Below, in pieces: positions 49,819 through 59,065 of a stretch of DNA of 64,000 nt. Source of the stretch: Anthoceros angustus (lineage: Eukaryota > Streptophyta > Anthocerotopsida > Anthocerotales > Anthocerotaceae); contig MU008191.1 of assembly GCA_010909165.1 (NCBI GenBank), positions 372,001-436,000 on the forward strand. Reading direction: 5' to 3'. Each line of letters begins with the position of its first letter. Position 1 is the first letter of the stretch. The translations under genes and the position numbers were made by a program. The notes under the pieces are model-generated. The model did no database searches. It saw only the letters and a program-made list of their open reading frames with translations, and was not told the origin of the DNA.

Positions 49819-50822
49819 GTTCCTGGACGATTTCAATTTGTGTGCGATTTGCTCCTCACCTTGTCATACTTCTTGAGAATTTTCTCGAAGGCTTGCATGT
49901 TAAGAGAGCTGTTCCAGGAGTGGAAATGTCAGTTGTGGTCAGTGGCCAGCCCGAATGCATTGTGCTGGGAGCAAGAACGACGTACCTAAAGCTCGCCAGC
50001 AAGGTTAGCCCACGATAGAACTCTATAAATGCAGCCCGAAGCATTTTCTGTGCACCTTGAACTTTTTTCTTGCTTATCGTCCTGTGAAACTCTTCCTTGC
50101 CCTCGCGCGAGAATCCTTTATTTTCCTCCAATGCTTGTCGTTTCTTTGTAGTGCCAGCCATTTCCTCCCATAGCATCCTAGAAAGCGCTGAAATAGCTTC
50201 AAGCGATTGGCCTTGCAGAGGAATGTTGACTACCATGGCGGGGGGAACGGACGAGGCGAGTTGAATGTTAGACCCTGCAAAGCTGCAGTGCTGGTATGTG
50301 CACCCTGGTTTCTCGTCGCCTATTGGGTAACACACATGATCGTTCAGTTGAAGATCATATTCCGGGTTTGCCTGCAACGTCAGAGCAGTCTGGCCTCCTA
50401 GGTTGGACTGCAGCTCACGGTTGCTAACAGCCAAGAGGTTGAGAGAGAGAGGCTTTAATTTGCTCTTCTCAGCTATGCCCACGATCTTGGCCTCTTCTGA
50501 GGAGCCTTTGCCTGAAATGCCAAATGCGTTAGCCACGAGCAGAAAACGTTGATGCCGGAACATGTCACTTAGCTCCTCCTAACAAGGTGCTGTTTCGAGC
50601 TAACTCAAGCAGCAGGAGTAGTCACCTGCTGATGCCAGAATTTGGAGGTCGGGATCAAAATCATCAGTGCTTTCCATCGCTGTCAAGGGAGATGAGAAAC
50701 CCGGATCGGACCACGAGACCGAGTCTTTGCATTTCAACCAGAGTCCTCATTTGCGTTTCCAATTGGTGAGCCCTGATTATGAACTCTCCCTCCTTCCTCC
50801 GATAGAACCTGTCGACGATGTT
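49810..50822 (-). CDS. PHO1: PHO1 exons 4 and 3 intact, exon 2 3' part
   Basis: Exon 3 (49986-50511, 526 nt) is fully open. It contains a poorly conserved linker followed by the third SPX segment (AISALSRMLWEEMAGTTKK, KKKVQGAQKMLRAAFIEFYR). Exon 4 is 49860-49908. The 3' part of exon 2 lies at 50.62-50.82 kb with small deletions. This is the only intact exon 3. Confidence 0.9.
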
Positions 50823-51178
50823 ATAAACAAACTCTGCCATACCGCGGAATGGTTCCGTGTGTATGTCACTCGCATCACCACAGCTACCATTGCTGACAAG
50901 TACTTGCCCAAATTAGCTACATGTGCTGGGTCCCGATCCTCGTCAATCCACCTTCTTAGGCACTGTTTTGGAACAAAGCACATAAACAAGATTCTTGATT
51001 CTCATCGTCTCATCAATTGAAGCATGAAGACAGGGAGCTGAAGACCCGCAGTGGAAAAGAGATGAGCAGAGGATCTTGACCTGCATGATTCTCCACCAGT
51101 AAGGCAGCATGGACACGATGTATTCAGCTCCAGAACAGTTTAGAACCCGTGCAGTGCGTGGAAATGTCGGTGCTGTTT
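50812..51178 (-). pseudogene. PHO1 fragment (exon 12 5' half, exon 11 3' half)
   Basis: Entered through GACGATGTT (9 bp) and left through GGTGCTGTTT (10 bp). Lies inside what would be exon 2. Confidence 0.87.
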
Positions 51179-51518
51179 CGGCTAACTCAAGCAGCAGGAG
51201 TCACCTGCTGATGCCAGAATTTGGAGGTCGGGATCAAAATCATCAGTGCTTCACTGTCAAGGGGAGAGATGAGAAACCCGGATCGGACCACGAGACCGAG
51301 TCTTTGCATTTCACCAGAGTCCTCATTTGCGTTTCCAATTGGTGAGCCCTGATTATGAACTCTCCCTCCTTCCTCCGATAGAACCTGTCGACGATGTTGA
51401 GCTGTTCATCCAGCATTTTGAAGAAAATCTTCTCGTGCTCCGCAGCTGCAATGCAGGGCTCGAGGATTTCTGTTTCGTAGTATTCTCCGCCATGCGTGTC
51501 TGACTGCCGCTGATGGAC
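51169..51518 (-). pseudogene. PHO1 exon 2, frameshifted copy
   Basis: Compared with 57160-57484 it has lost single bases in TCTTTTGC and TTTCAACCAG and several bases near 51250, so the frame fails after TQMRTLV. Confidence 0.88.
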
Positions 51519-51631
51519 CTGCCGCATATATTACGAGCCTTCAAACTACGTAGCCAAAACACTTGTAAATTCTATCCATGGATTACTGCTTCTGAACGAC
51601 AGACAGACGGACAATATCACCAAGTGCGTAC

Positions 51632-51967
51632 CTTGATAGACGGGAGGGAGGCCGAAGGCTTGAATGTGTGACCGGTCCGACGAGCCAGCCCCGTGAATGC
51701 TGCCAAGGGGCTTCCAGAAATGCTCACCACCTGGTGCTGGGGCGGATCAGTGGAGGAGTTGGTGCTTCCGGTCTCGACGTCATCACCGTCAGGATGGTGC
51801 TCCAGGGCCATGTGCAGAGCAGCTCTGCCCACCAGGGGGGCCTTGGTCCCTTGGTGATGGTGCTGCTTTATCCTCTTGATCTGCTGCTTGAGGAGCTTGT
51901 AGTTGCAGTAGGCATCCGTCCATTCCGGGACAAGCTGCTGCGCCAGCTGCTTCTTGAACTTCACCAT
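51632..51967 (-). CDS. PHO1: PHO1 exon 1, SPX domain start
   Basis: Encodes MVKFKKQLAQQLVPEWTDAY and CNYKLLKQQIKRIK, the diagnostic start of the SPX domain, which senses inositol pyrophosphates, followed by a His/Gly/Pro-rich linker. 112 codons, ending in phase 0 at AAG|GTACGC. This is the only undamaged copy. PHO1 proteins export phosphate, classically into the xylem, from Golgi, endosomal or plasma membranes. Adding the intact copies of exons 1 to 14 gives 873 codons including the stop, normal for the family, but the intact exon 2 (57.2 kb) and exon 8 (52.9 kb) are out of order relative to this exon. Confidence 0.93.
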
Positions 51968-52198
51968 CTTTTGCTCCTGTCTTAACGGATGGAGGCCAAG
52001 ATGCTGATCAGAAGCAGCCTGGCATGTAATTCGTGCTGGCATTCAGCTTGATCAACAACTAATTCTGTTCAGACTCAATCCGAGTCCAGGCCTTGTGATC
52101 GTACTCTGTTGGCATGACAGCCTTTTCACTGCCTGGAGATGTCAGAGCTGCTTTTGCATGTCTGTCGCCTTTCTTTCAAAGCTGCAGCAGAGGCTCCG

Positions 52199-52208
52199 GC
52201 TATATAGC
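52199..52208 (-). promoter_or_regulatory. Probable PHO1 TATA box
   Basis: GCTATATAGC lies 232 bp upstream of the exon 1 ATG at 51967. The second copy of exon 1 (ATG at 57923) has the same word at 58155-58164, again 232 bp away. A third copy near 52685 has lost TA. The word is palindromic, so orientation is inferred from the gene. Confidence 0.45.
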
Positions 52209-52473
52209 TCCTGGACATAACCGAGTTCGCTGGAGTCACAGAGCGTAGAAAATTGGAGGATATCTGGGAGTGGTCTGCAGGCTGAACATCTTTTACTGCA
52301 TTCGTTCGTGGAGCCGAGAGAGGCACGATTCCGTGGCCTGCAGGCAAAACTTTGCAATCATTTCAACCAAGCACGGTTGTGGCTGGGTAGCAAGATTGTG
52401 ATTTTCCTTGCTGTGAGTGCGAAATCAGGCCTAGCTCCTATTAGTTGAACTTTCTCCAAGTGGTGGTTTCTCC

Positions 52474-52504
52474 CAAGAGATTCAAAGGGATGAACAGAAG
52501 CAGC
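52474..52504 (-). other. 31-bp PHO1 exon 9 sliver
   Basis: A 31-bp piece of exon 9, bounded on the left by CAAGAGATTC and on the right by CAGAAGCAGC, both shared with the flanking PHO1 upstream sequence. It is the smallest insert in the mosaic. Confidence 0.85.
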
Positions 52505-52847
52505 CTGGCATGTAATTCGTGCTGGCATTCAGCTTGATCAACAACTAATTCTGTTCAGACTCAATCCGAGTCCAGGCCTTGTGATCGTACTCTGTTGGCA
52601 TGACAGCCTTTTCACTGCCTGGAGATGTCAGAGCTGCTTTTGCATGTCTGTCGCCTTTCTTTCAAAGCTGCAGCAGAGGCTCCGGCTATAGCTCCTGGAC
52701 ATAACCGAGTTCGCTGGAGTCACAGAGCGTAGAAAATTGGAGGATATCTGGGAGTGGTCTGCAGGCTGAACATCTTTTACTGCATTCGTTCGTGGAGCCG
52801 AGAGAGGCACGATTCCGTGGCCTGCAGGCAAAACTTTGCAACGGTTT
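52495..52847 (-). repeat. Second copy of PHO1 promoter region
   Basis: Repeats 52006-52355 with a TA deletion in the TATA-like word. Joins exon 8 sequence through ACTTTGCAA (9 bp). Confidence 0.88.
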
Positions 52848-52857
52848 CACAGCTTAC

Positions 52858-53113
52858 CATGGTCACTGTGAGTGGGATGCTCACGCTCTTGATGCCAAGA
52901 AATGTCTCCTTTCTCGAGTTCGTAACAAGATGAGAAAGCATCCCGAGAGTCAAAACTGTCGTGAGCACAGTGCTCAGCAGCAAGACTTCACGAGATCGCA
53001 GCTCCGTGCCAGGTGCAAACTCAAAGATGAACGCGTAGTTGATGCGCACCCTTTGCCAGAGATATACATTGCCGCAATACAGGTACAGGTGCAATAGGAT
53101 TAACGCCAGAATG
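52858..53113 (-). CDS. PHO1: PHO1 exon 8, only intact copy
   Basis: 256 nt, entering in phase 2 and leaving in phase 0 (ATG|GTAAGC). It encodes ILALILLHLYLYCGNVYLW, RVRINYAFIFEFAPGTELR and a further membrane segment ([17 protein letters not shown]). This matches the LHLYLYGCN...INYxFIFEF core of PHO1 EXS domains. Confidence 0.9.
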
Positions 53114-53238
53114 CTGTAGAGAAAACAGGACGACAAAATCAGCATGTGCTCGCTCGTGGCACATGATATGAATACAGTGCCTCATCAGCCCAGGCATCAT
53201 GCATAAGTGCAAGCGAGACTGGTTGATTACAGGCAAAC

Positions 53239-54268
53239 CTGAAGATCAAACACAGCTGTATCGTCCTTGAAATGATACCCTTTCAGCAAGACAAGATAAA
53301 CCAGAAACAAGGTCAAGGAACAGCCGGAAAAGATCCCTGCAGACCGACACATGTTCGGATGAGCCGGTCTGGTAATCCTAACACTTGTGGGTGTACATTG
53401 GGAACTGAGATGTGTCTTGCCTGACAGAAAGGTTATGTGTGAAGCTTTTTTCGTTGGATTCAGATACGCCATGGCTTGACGCTGGTTCTTTTGGTGAAGT
53501 GTTCAGTGAAGATGCCTTCTACCCTTTCCATGAGCTTGACCACCTGCGAGTTCAGTAGCCAAAAGTTTCTATGAATCTACCTTTGGAGCAACTTAGAAAG
53601 TCCGTTGCCTCCCATGTGGCGAGACAGACTCGGGAACCTCCATGAAAAGTAAAGTACTGAATGAACAAGCAAAGTACCTTGTCAGAACCAGCAAAGTATG
53701 ATGTTTCGATTGCCCTCAGGATATGTGTCTGACGTATGTCGTCCTGTCACCTGGGTGCAGAAAATTGAACTCGATTAGTCAAGGTCGTTGGAAGTCCAAG
53801 CTGGGTTTTAAGGTTCCTGGACGATTTCAATTTGTGTGCGATTTGCTCCTCACCTTGTCATACTTCTTGAGGAATTTTCTCGAAGGCTTGCATGTTAAGA
53901 GAGCTGTTCCAGGAGTGGAAATGTCAGTTGCCGTCAGTGGCCAGCCGAATGCATTGTGCTGGGAGCAAGAAGGACGTACCTAAAGCTCGCCAGCAAGGTT
54001 AGCCCACGATAGAACTCTATAAATGCAGCCCGAAGCATTTTCTCTGCACCTTGAACCTTTTTCTTGCTCATCGTTGTGTGAAACTCTTGCTTGCCCTCAT
54101 GCAGAATCCTTTATTTTCCTCAATGCTTGTCGTTTCTTTGTAGTGCCAGCCATTTCCTCCATAGCATCCTAGAAAGCGCTGAAATAGCTTCAAGCGACTG
54201 GCCTTACAGAGGAATGTTGACTACCATGGCTGGGGGAAGGGACGAGGCGAGTTGAATGTTAGACGCTG
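53239..54268 (-). pseudogene. PHO1 exons 7 to 3 (part), damaged copy
   Basis: Exon 7 (53239-53336) lacks two bases relative to 47510-47609, so it no longer joins exon 8 in frame. Exon 6 lacks bases near 53440 and 53485. Exon 5 has an extra G near 53719 and exon 4 an extra G near 53871. Exon 3 is cut at 54268 by the upstream unit (AGCTGCA, 7 bp shared). Confidence 0.9.
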
Positions 54269-56018
54269 CAAAGCTGCATTTGCCGAATTTCTTGCCCGCT
54301 GGGCGTGGTGTGGCAGCAGGAGCAGCGGGGCCTTTATAAGTGGACGTCTCTAGAGCGGTCCCTTTCCTGCTCCCTGCCATGGCGACATTCGCGCCGGGTC
54401 CCTGGCTCTGGACGGCTAGCATTAGAGAGGTGGACCTATGGGCGGAGGCAGAGGCATGGCAGGCCTGGCAGGAAGGAGATTTACATGTTTGTCCTGGGGC
54501 AAGGCGGAGGATCCGGGAAGCGAGGGAAAGAAATAAAGAAAGAAAGCAAGCAAGAGAAGGAGGCCAAGCTGTCACAGAACCCACGCTGCCCAGGACAGCC
54601 TACCTCAGCCTTGCCTGCCCAGCTTGCGCTGGATACAGTAGACTGAATCTTCTGGGCCCTCTGATCTTCAGGGCTGGTAGGCCAGAGGGTGCCCAGCAGC
54701 TCGAAACACGTTCACATCAACAGAAACCTCGCAAAGCGAAACCCTCCTCACCAGATGATTCCATCTCACCTGCACTGCTGCACTTGTGTGCTGCAGGTGA
54801 GTGGTTCGGAATTCCTTAAGCTTCATTGGCCGGCTCCCAGCACAGGCTACCACATGAGTACTATTGCAAAGGGCAAATTCAAACGGCTTGGTGTTGTCGT
54901 GTCCTGTCTGCTCTGCTCGGTAGCGTGACCTTGGCCGTGGTGAACAAACTCGACGGTGCGAGCCTCTCAAAGCCACACAAATATCTTGTGCGGGATCCAT
55001 CAATATCCCAGGCCCAAACTCCCAAAGTCCTAACCCGTGTTCTGGAATCTATGCTATTGACCAATGTTCTTCCTTCATGGAATCTGCATTGCTGAGATCG
55101 TCACCCTGCCATTATAATACTAGCGTTAAAAGCATTTGCTTACACCCTCGCTCACGTATGCATTGCCCGGGACCCGGCCTGTAAGGCGCGTGATCTGTGT
55201 GTTGTGCAAAGCTGGGCTTGATTTGCGTGTCCCTGCCCGCCCACACCGCCGCGCCGTATATTATATTGTTTCCTCCTGCCAACGCCACATGTGCTCCAAC
55301 ATAACTTTTTCTATGTCTCCACACTATTATATCAAATATAAATCAAATATAAATCAAATATGAATATTCGATCAAATTCACCAAAAAAAAAGCTAGTCCG
55401 AAATGAGGCATCGTTCTAATTCAGGCAGGCATCCATACCAAAGATGAGGAGGTGTGTGACGAAGGTATGATTTAGAATGACAGCCAAGCAGTGTATAAGA
55501 GGAGACACTCCTCTCAATCTCCAGACAACCCAGCATTGCATAAGAGGAGATCTCGACTCCTCTCAATCAGATCAAGCGGGAGGCAATCGTTCAGCTCCTA
55601 CGTGTGTTTACTTCTAGTATTCAGGGAGTCGTATCAGAGTCACGAGCCATGGCTTGCATTCATAATCCCTCAGCACTGGCAAGAGGAGAGTGTGCTGATT
55701 CAGCTGTCCAGGGGCGTCTGCAGGAAGGGTGGCAGACCGATATCTCAAACCGTCTTTTCACAAAAGAAAAGAAGAAAATGAGGTTCTGCTTGCGCCGTCT
55801 GGAAGGAAGGGGATGCTAAACTTCACTTCGGCCTGAAACCCTAAAAGTGACTCCCATTCTAGGGCTTGCTGCCCTTCTCGTAGCAGTATGTACGTAGATG
55901 CTCGGCGGCTGTCGTCATTTTCGGGTTGCGGTGCCCAGAGTCCGCGCGCAGGTCTGTGCTGTTGGGTGGTGCTTGCTTTGTTGCTGATGTCGGCGTTTAT
56001 TGATTTGTCGGTCGATCG
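54264..56018. repeat. PHO1-upstream unit, copy 1 of 3
   Basis: Matches 59187-60961 and 62084-63868 apart from small indels. No gene recognised in any copy. It holds a TATA-like CCTTTATAAG, an AAATATAAATC triplet repeat and a P1BS-like word. It is fused at its right end to PHO1 exon 6 through CGCCATGGC (9 bp). Confidence 0.9.
55362..55369. promoter_or_regulatory. P1BS-like site in PHO1-upstream unit
   Basis: GAATATTC fits GNATATNC. It is kept in the other two copies at 60320-60327 and 63209-63216. It is kilobases from the PHO1 start, so a role is speculative. Confidence 0.25.
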
Positions 56019-57120
56019 CCATGGCTTGACGCTGGTTCTTTTGGTGAAGTGTTCAGTGAAGATGCCTTCTACCCTTTCCATGAGCTTGACCACCTGCCAG
56101 TTCAGTAGCCAAAAGTTTCTATGAATCTACCTTTGGAGCAACTTAGAAAGTCCGTTGCCTCCCATGTGGCGAGACAGACTCGGAACCTCCATGAAAAGTA
56201 AAGTACTGAATGAACAAGCAAAGTACCTTGTCAGAACCAGCAAAGTATGATGTTTCGATTGCCCTCAGGATATGTGTCTGACGTATGTCGTCCTGTCACC
56301 TGGGTGCAGAAAATTGAACTCGATTAGTCAAGGTCGTTGGAAGTCCAAGCTGGGTTTTAAGGTTCCTGGACGATTTCAATTTGTGTGCGATTTGCTCCTC
56401 ACCTTGTCATACTTCTTGAGGAATTTTCTCGAAGGCTTGCATGTTAAGAGAGCTGTTCCAGGAGTGGAAATGTCAGTTGCCGTCAGTGGCCAGCCGAATG
56501 CATTGTGCTGGGAGCAAGAAGGACGTACCTAAAGCTCGCCAGCAAGGTTAGCCCACGATAGAACTCTATAAATGCAGCCCGAAGCATTTTCTCTGCACCT
56601 TGAACCTTTTTCTTGCTCATCGTTGTGTGAAACTCTTGCTTGCCCTCATGCAGAATCCTTTATTTTCCTCAATGCTTGTCGTTTCTTTGTAGTGCCAGCC
56701 ATTTCCTCCATAGCATCCTAGAAAGCGCTGAAATAGCTTCAAGCGACTGGCCTTACAGAGGAATGTTGACTACCATGGCTGGGGGAAGGGACGAGGCGAG
56801 TTGAATGTTAGACGCTGCAAAGCTGCAGTGCTGGTATGTGCACCCTGGTTGTCGTCGCCTATTGGGTAACACACATGATCGTTCAGTTGAAGATCATATT
56901 CCGGGTTTGCCTGCAACGTCAGAGCAGTCTGGCCTCCTAGGTTGGACTGCAGCTCACGGTTGCTAACATCCAAGAGGTTGAGAGAAATACTTTAAGCTCT
57001 TCTCAGCTATGCTCACGATCTTGGCCTCTTCTGAGGTAGCCTTGCCTGAAATGCCAAATGCGTTAGCCACGAGCAGAAAACGTTGATGCCGGAACATGTC
57101 ACTTAGCTCCTCCTAACAAG
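56010..57120 (-). pseudogene. PHO1 exons 6 part, 5, 4, 3, damaged copy
   Basis: Shares the extra bases of exons 5 and 4 with the 53.2-54.27 kb copy. Exon 3 has further deletions around 56855 and 56990-57050 that break the frame. It then runs on collinearly into exon 2 at 57160. Confidence 0.88.
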
Positions 57121-57159
57121 GTGCTGTTTCGAGCTAACTCAAGCAGCAGGAGTAGTCAC

Positions 57160-57484
57160 CTGCTGATGCCAGAATTTGGAGGTCGGGATCAAAATCATCA
57201 GTGCTTTCGACATCGCTGTCCAAGGGGGAGAGATGAGAAACCCGGATCGGACCACGAGACCGAGTCTTTTGCATTTCAACCAGAGTCCTCATTTGCGTTT
57301 CCAATTGGTGAGCCCTGATTATGAACTCTCCCTCCTTCCTCCGATAGAACCTGTCGACGATGTTGAGCTGTTCATCCAGCATTTTGAAGAAAATCTTCTC
57401 GTGCTCCGCAGCTGCAATGCAGGGCTCGAGGATTTCTGTTTCGTAGTATTCTCCGCCATGTGTGTCTGACTGCCGCTGATGGAC
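57160..57484 (-). CDS. PHO1: PHO1 exon 2, only intact copy
   Basis: 325 nt, phase 0 in and phase 1 out. It encodes the second SPX helix region (EYYETEILEPCIAAAEHEKI, FFKMLDEQLNIVDRFYRRKE, HQLETQMRTLVEMQ) and an acidic DVESTDDFDPDLQ linker. Its own neighbours are damaged: exon 1 to its right and exon 3 to its left. Confidence 0.9.
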
Positions 57485-57595
57485 CTGCTGCATTACGAGC
57501 CTTCAAACTACGTAGCCAAAACACTTGTAAATTCTATCCATGGATTACTGCTTCTGAACGACAGACAGACGGATACAATATCACCAAGTGCGTAC

Positions 57596-57923
57596 CTTGA
57601 TAGACGGAGGGAGGCCGAAGGCTTGAAGTGTGACCGGTCCGACGAGCCAGCCCCGTGAATGCTGCCAAGGGCTTCCAAAATGCTCACCACCTGGTGCTGG
57701 GGCGGATCAGTGGAGGTTGGTGCTTCCGGTCTCGACGTCATCACCGTCAGGATGGTGCTCCAGGGCCATGTGCAGAGCAGCTCTGCCCACCAGGGGGGCC
57801 TTGGTCCCTTGGTGATGGTGCTGCTTTATCCTCTTGATCTGCTGCTTGAGGACCTTGTATTGCAGTAGGCATCCGTCCATTCCGGACAAGCTGCTGCGCC
57901 AGCTGCTTCTTGAACTTCACCAT
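57596..57923 (-). pseudogene. PHO1 exon 1, frameshifted copy
   Basis: It starts like the intact exon, but a G is missing from CCGGGACAAG, which shifts the frame after LAQQLV. Other small losses follow (328 nt against 336). Confidence 0.9.
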
Positions 57924-57924
57924 C

Positions 57925-58790
57925 TTTTGCTCCTGTCTTAGACGGATGGGGCCAAGATGCTGATCAGAAGCAGCCTGGCATGTAATTCGTGCTGGCATTC
58001 AGCTTGATCAACAACTAATTCTGTTCAGACTCAATCCGAGTCCAGGCCTTGTGATCGTACTCTGTTGGCATGACAGCCTTTTCACTGCCTGGAGATGTCA
58101 GAGCTGCTTTTGCATGTCTGTCGCCTTTCTTTCAAAGCTGCAGCAGAGGCTCCGGCTATATAGCTCCTGGACATAACCGAGTTCGCTGGAGTCACAGAGC
58201 GTAGAAAATTGGAGGATATCTGGGAGTGGTCTGCAGGCTGAACATCTTTTACTGCATTCGTTCGTGGAGCCGAGAGAGGCACGATTCCGTGGCCTGCAGG
58301 CAAAACTTTGCAATCATTTCAACCAAGCACGGTTGTGGCTGGGTAGCAAGATTGTGATTTTCCTTGCTGTGAGTGCGAAATCAGGCCTAGCTCCTATTAG
58401 TTGAACTTTCTCCAAGTGGTGGTTTCTCCCAAGAGATTCTGATGGGGAACCCAGTACTGAGAGGTGAGATTAGACGGATATGCTTGCAAGCTCTTAATTG
58501 AGCTCCCAGTCTTGCTCTCAGCGGTGTGCCCGTCACCTGCACAGCCGGGAACCGAAGATGTGTGCACGACATTGAGAGCCCAGAGATATCCTGCATCCAA
58601 CATTCAGGTGGGCAATCAAGCGGCCCCACAATTCCTCCGTCATCGCCTGTCTCCCACCCAACCCCACAGATTTCAGCATTCTATAGCCAGCTCCATTGCA
58701 GCACATAGCAACACACAGATGTCCAACACCCCAGAAACTTTGCCGACATTGGCTCCAGGCTTCACCCAAAAACTCGGAGCATCACACTGC
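57925..58790. other. PHO1 upstream region, natural continuation
   Basis: 58.0-58.43 kb repeats the promoter seen at 52.0-52.48 kb. 58.44-58.79 kb occurs once in the window and holds no recognisable gene. Confidence 0.6.
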
Positions 58791-59025
58791 CACAAAACAC
58801 GAGGACTGCGATCGAATACAGCGTTCTGTGGCTCAGGATTGTTCAAACGGTTGCAACGGCGCGGGTCGTGGAGAGCCCGTCGACGAAGAGGACAGAAAAG
58901 AACATCGATTTGCATACGCTGATCGAGCAAGATCCGAGAGCAAAGACGCGCATGGAGTCTGGCATTCCTTGTTGCAAAGCATCAACTCGTTCCCAAGGGA
59001 ACCGTGAAAGAGAGAAACGCAGCAG

Positions 59026-59065
<40 letters not shown>

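Noticed and set aside
36389-58440. CRISPR-like or diversity-generating array explanation for the many repeats
   Set aside because: Repeat units are identifiable exon and intron pieces of HCAR, RraA and PHO1 of unequal length; there is no regular repeat-spacer pattern and the host is a plant.
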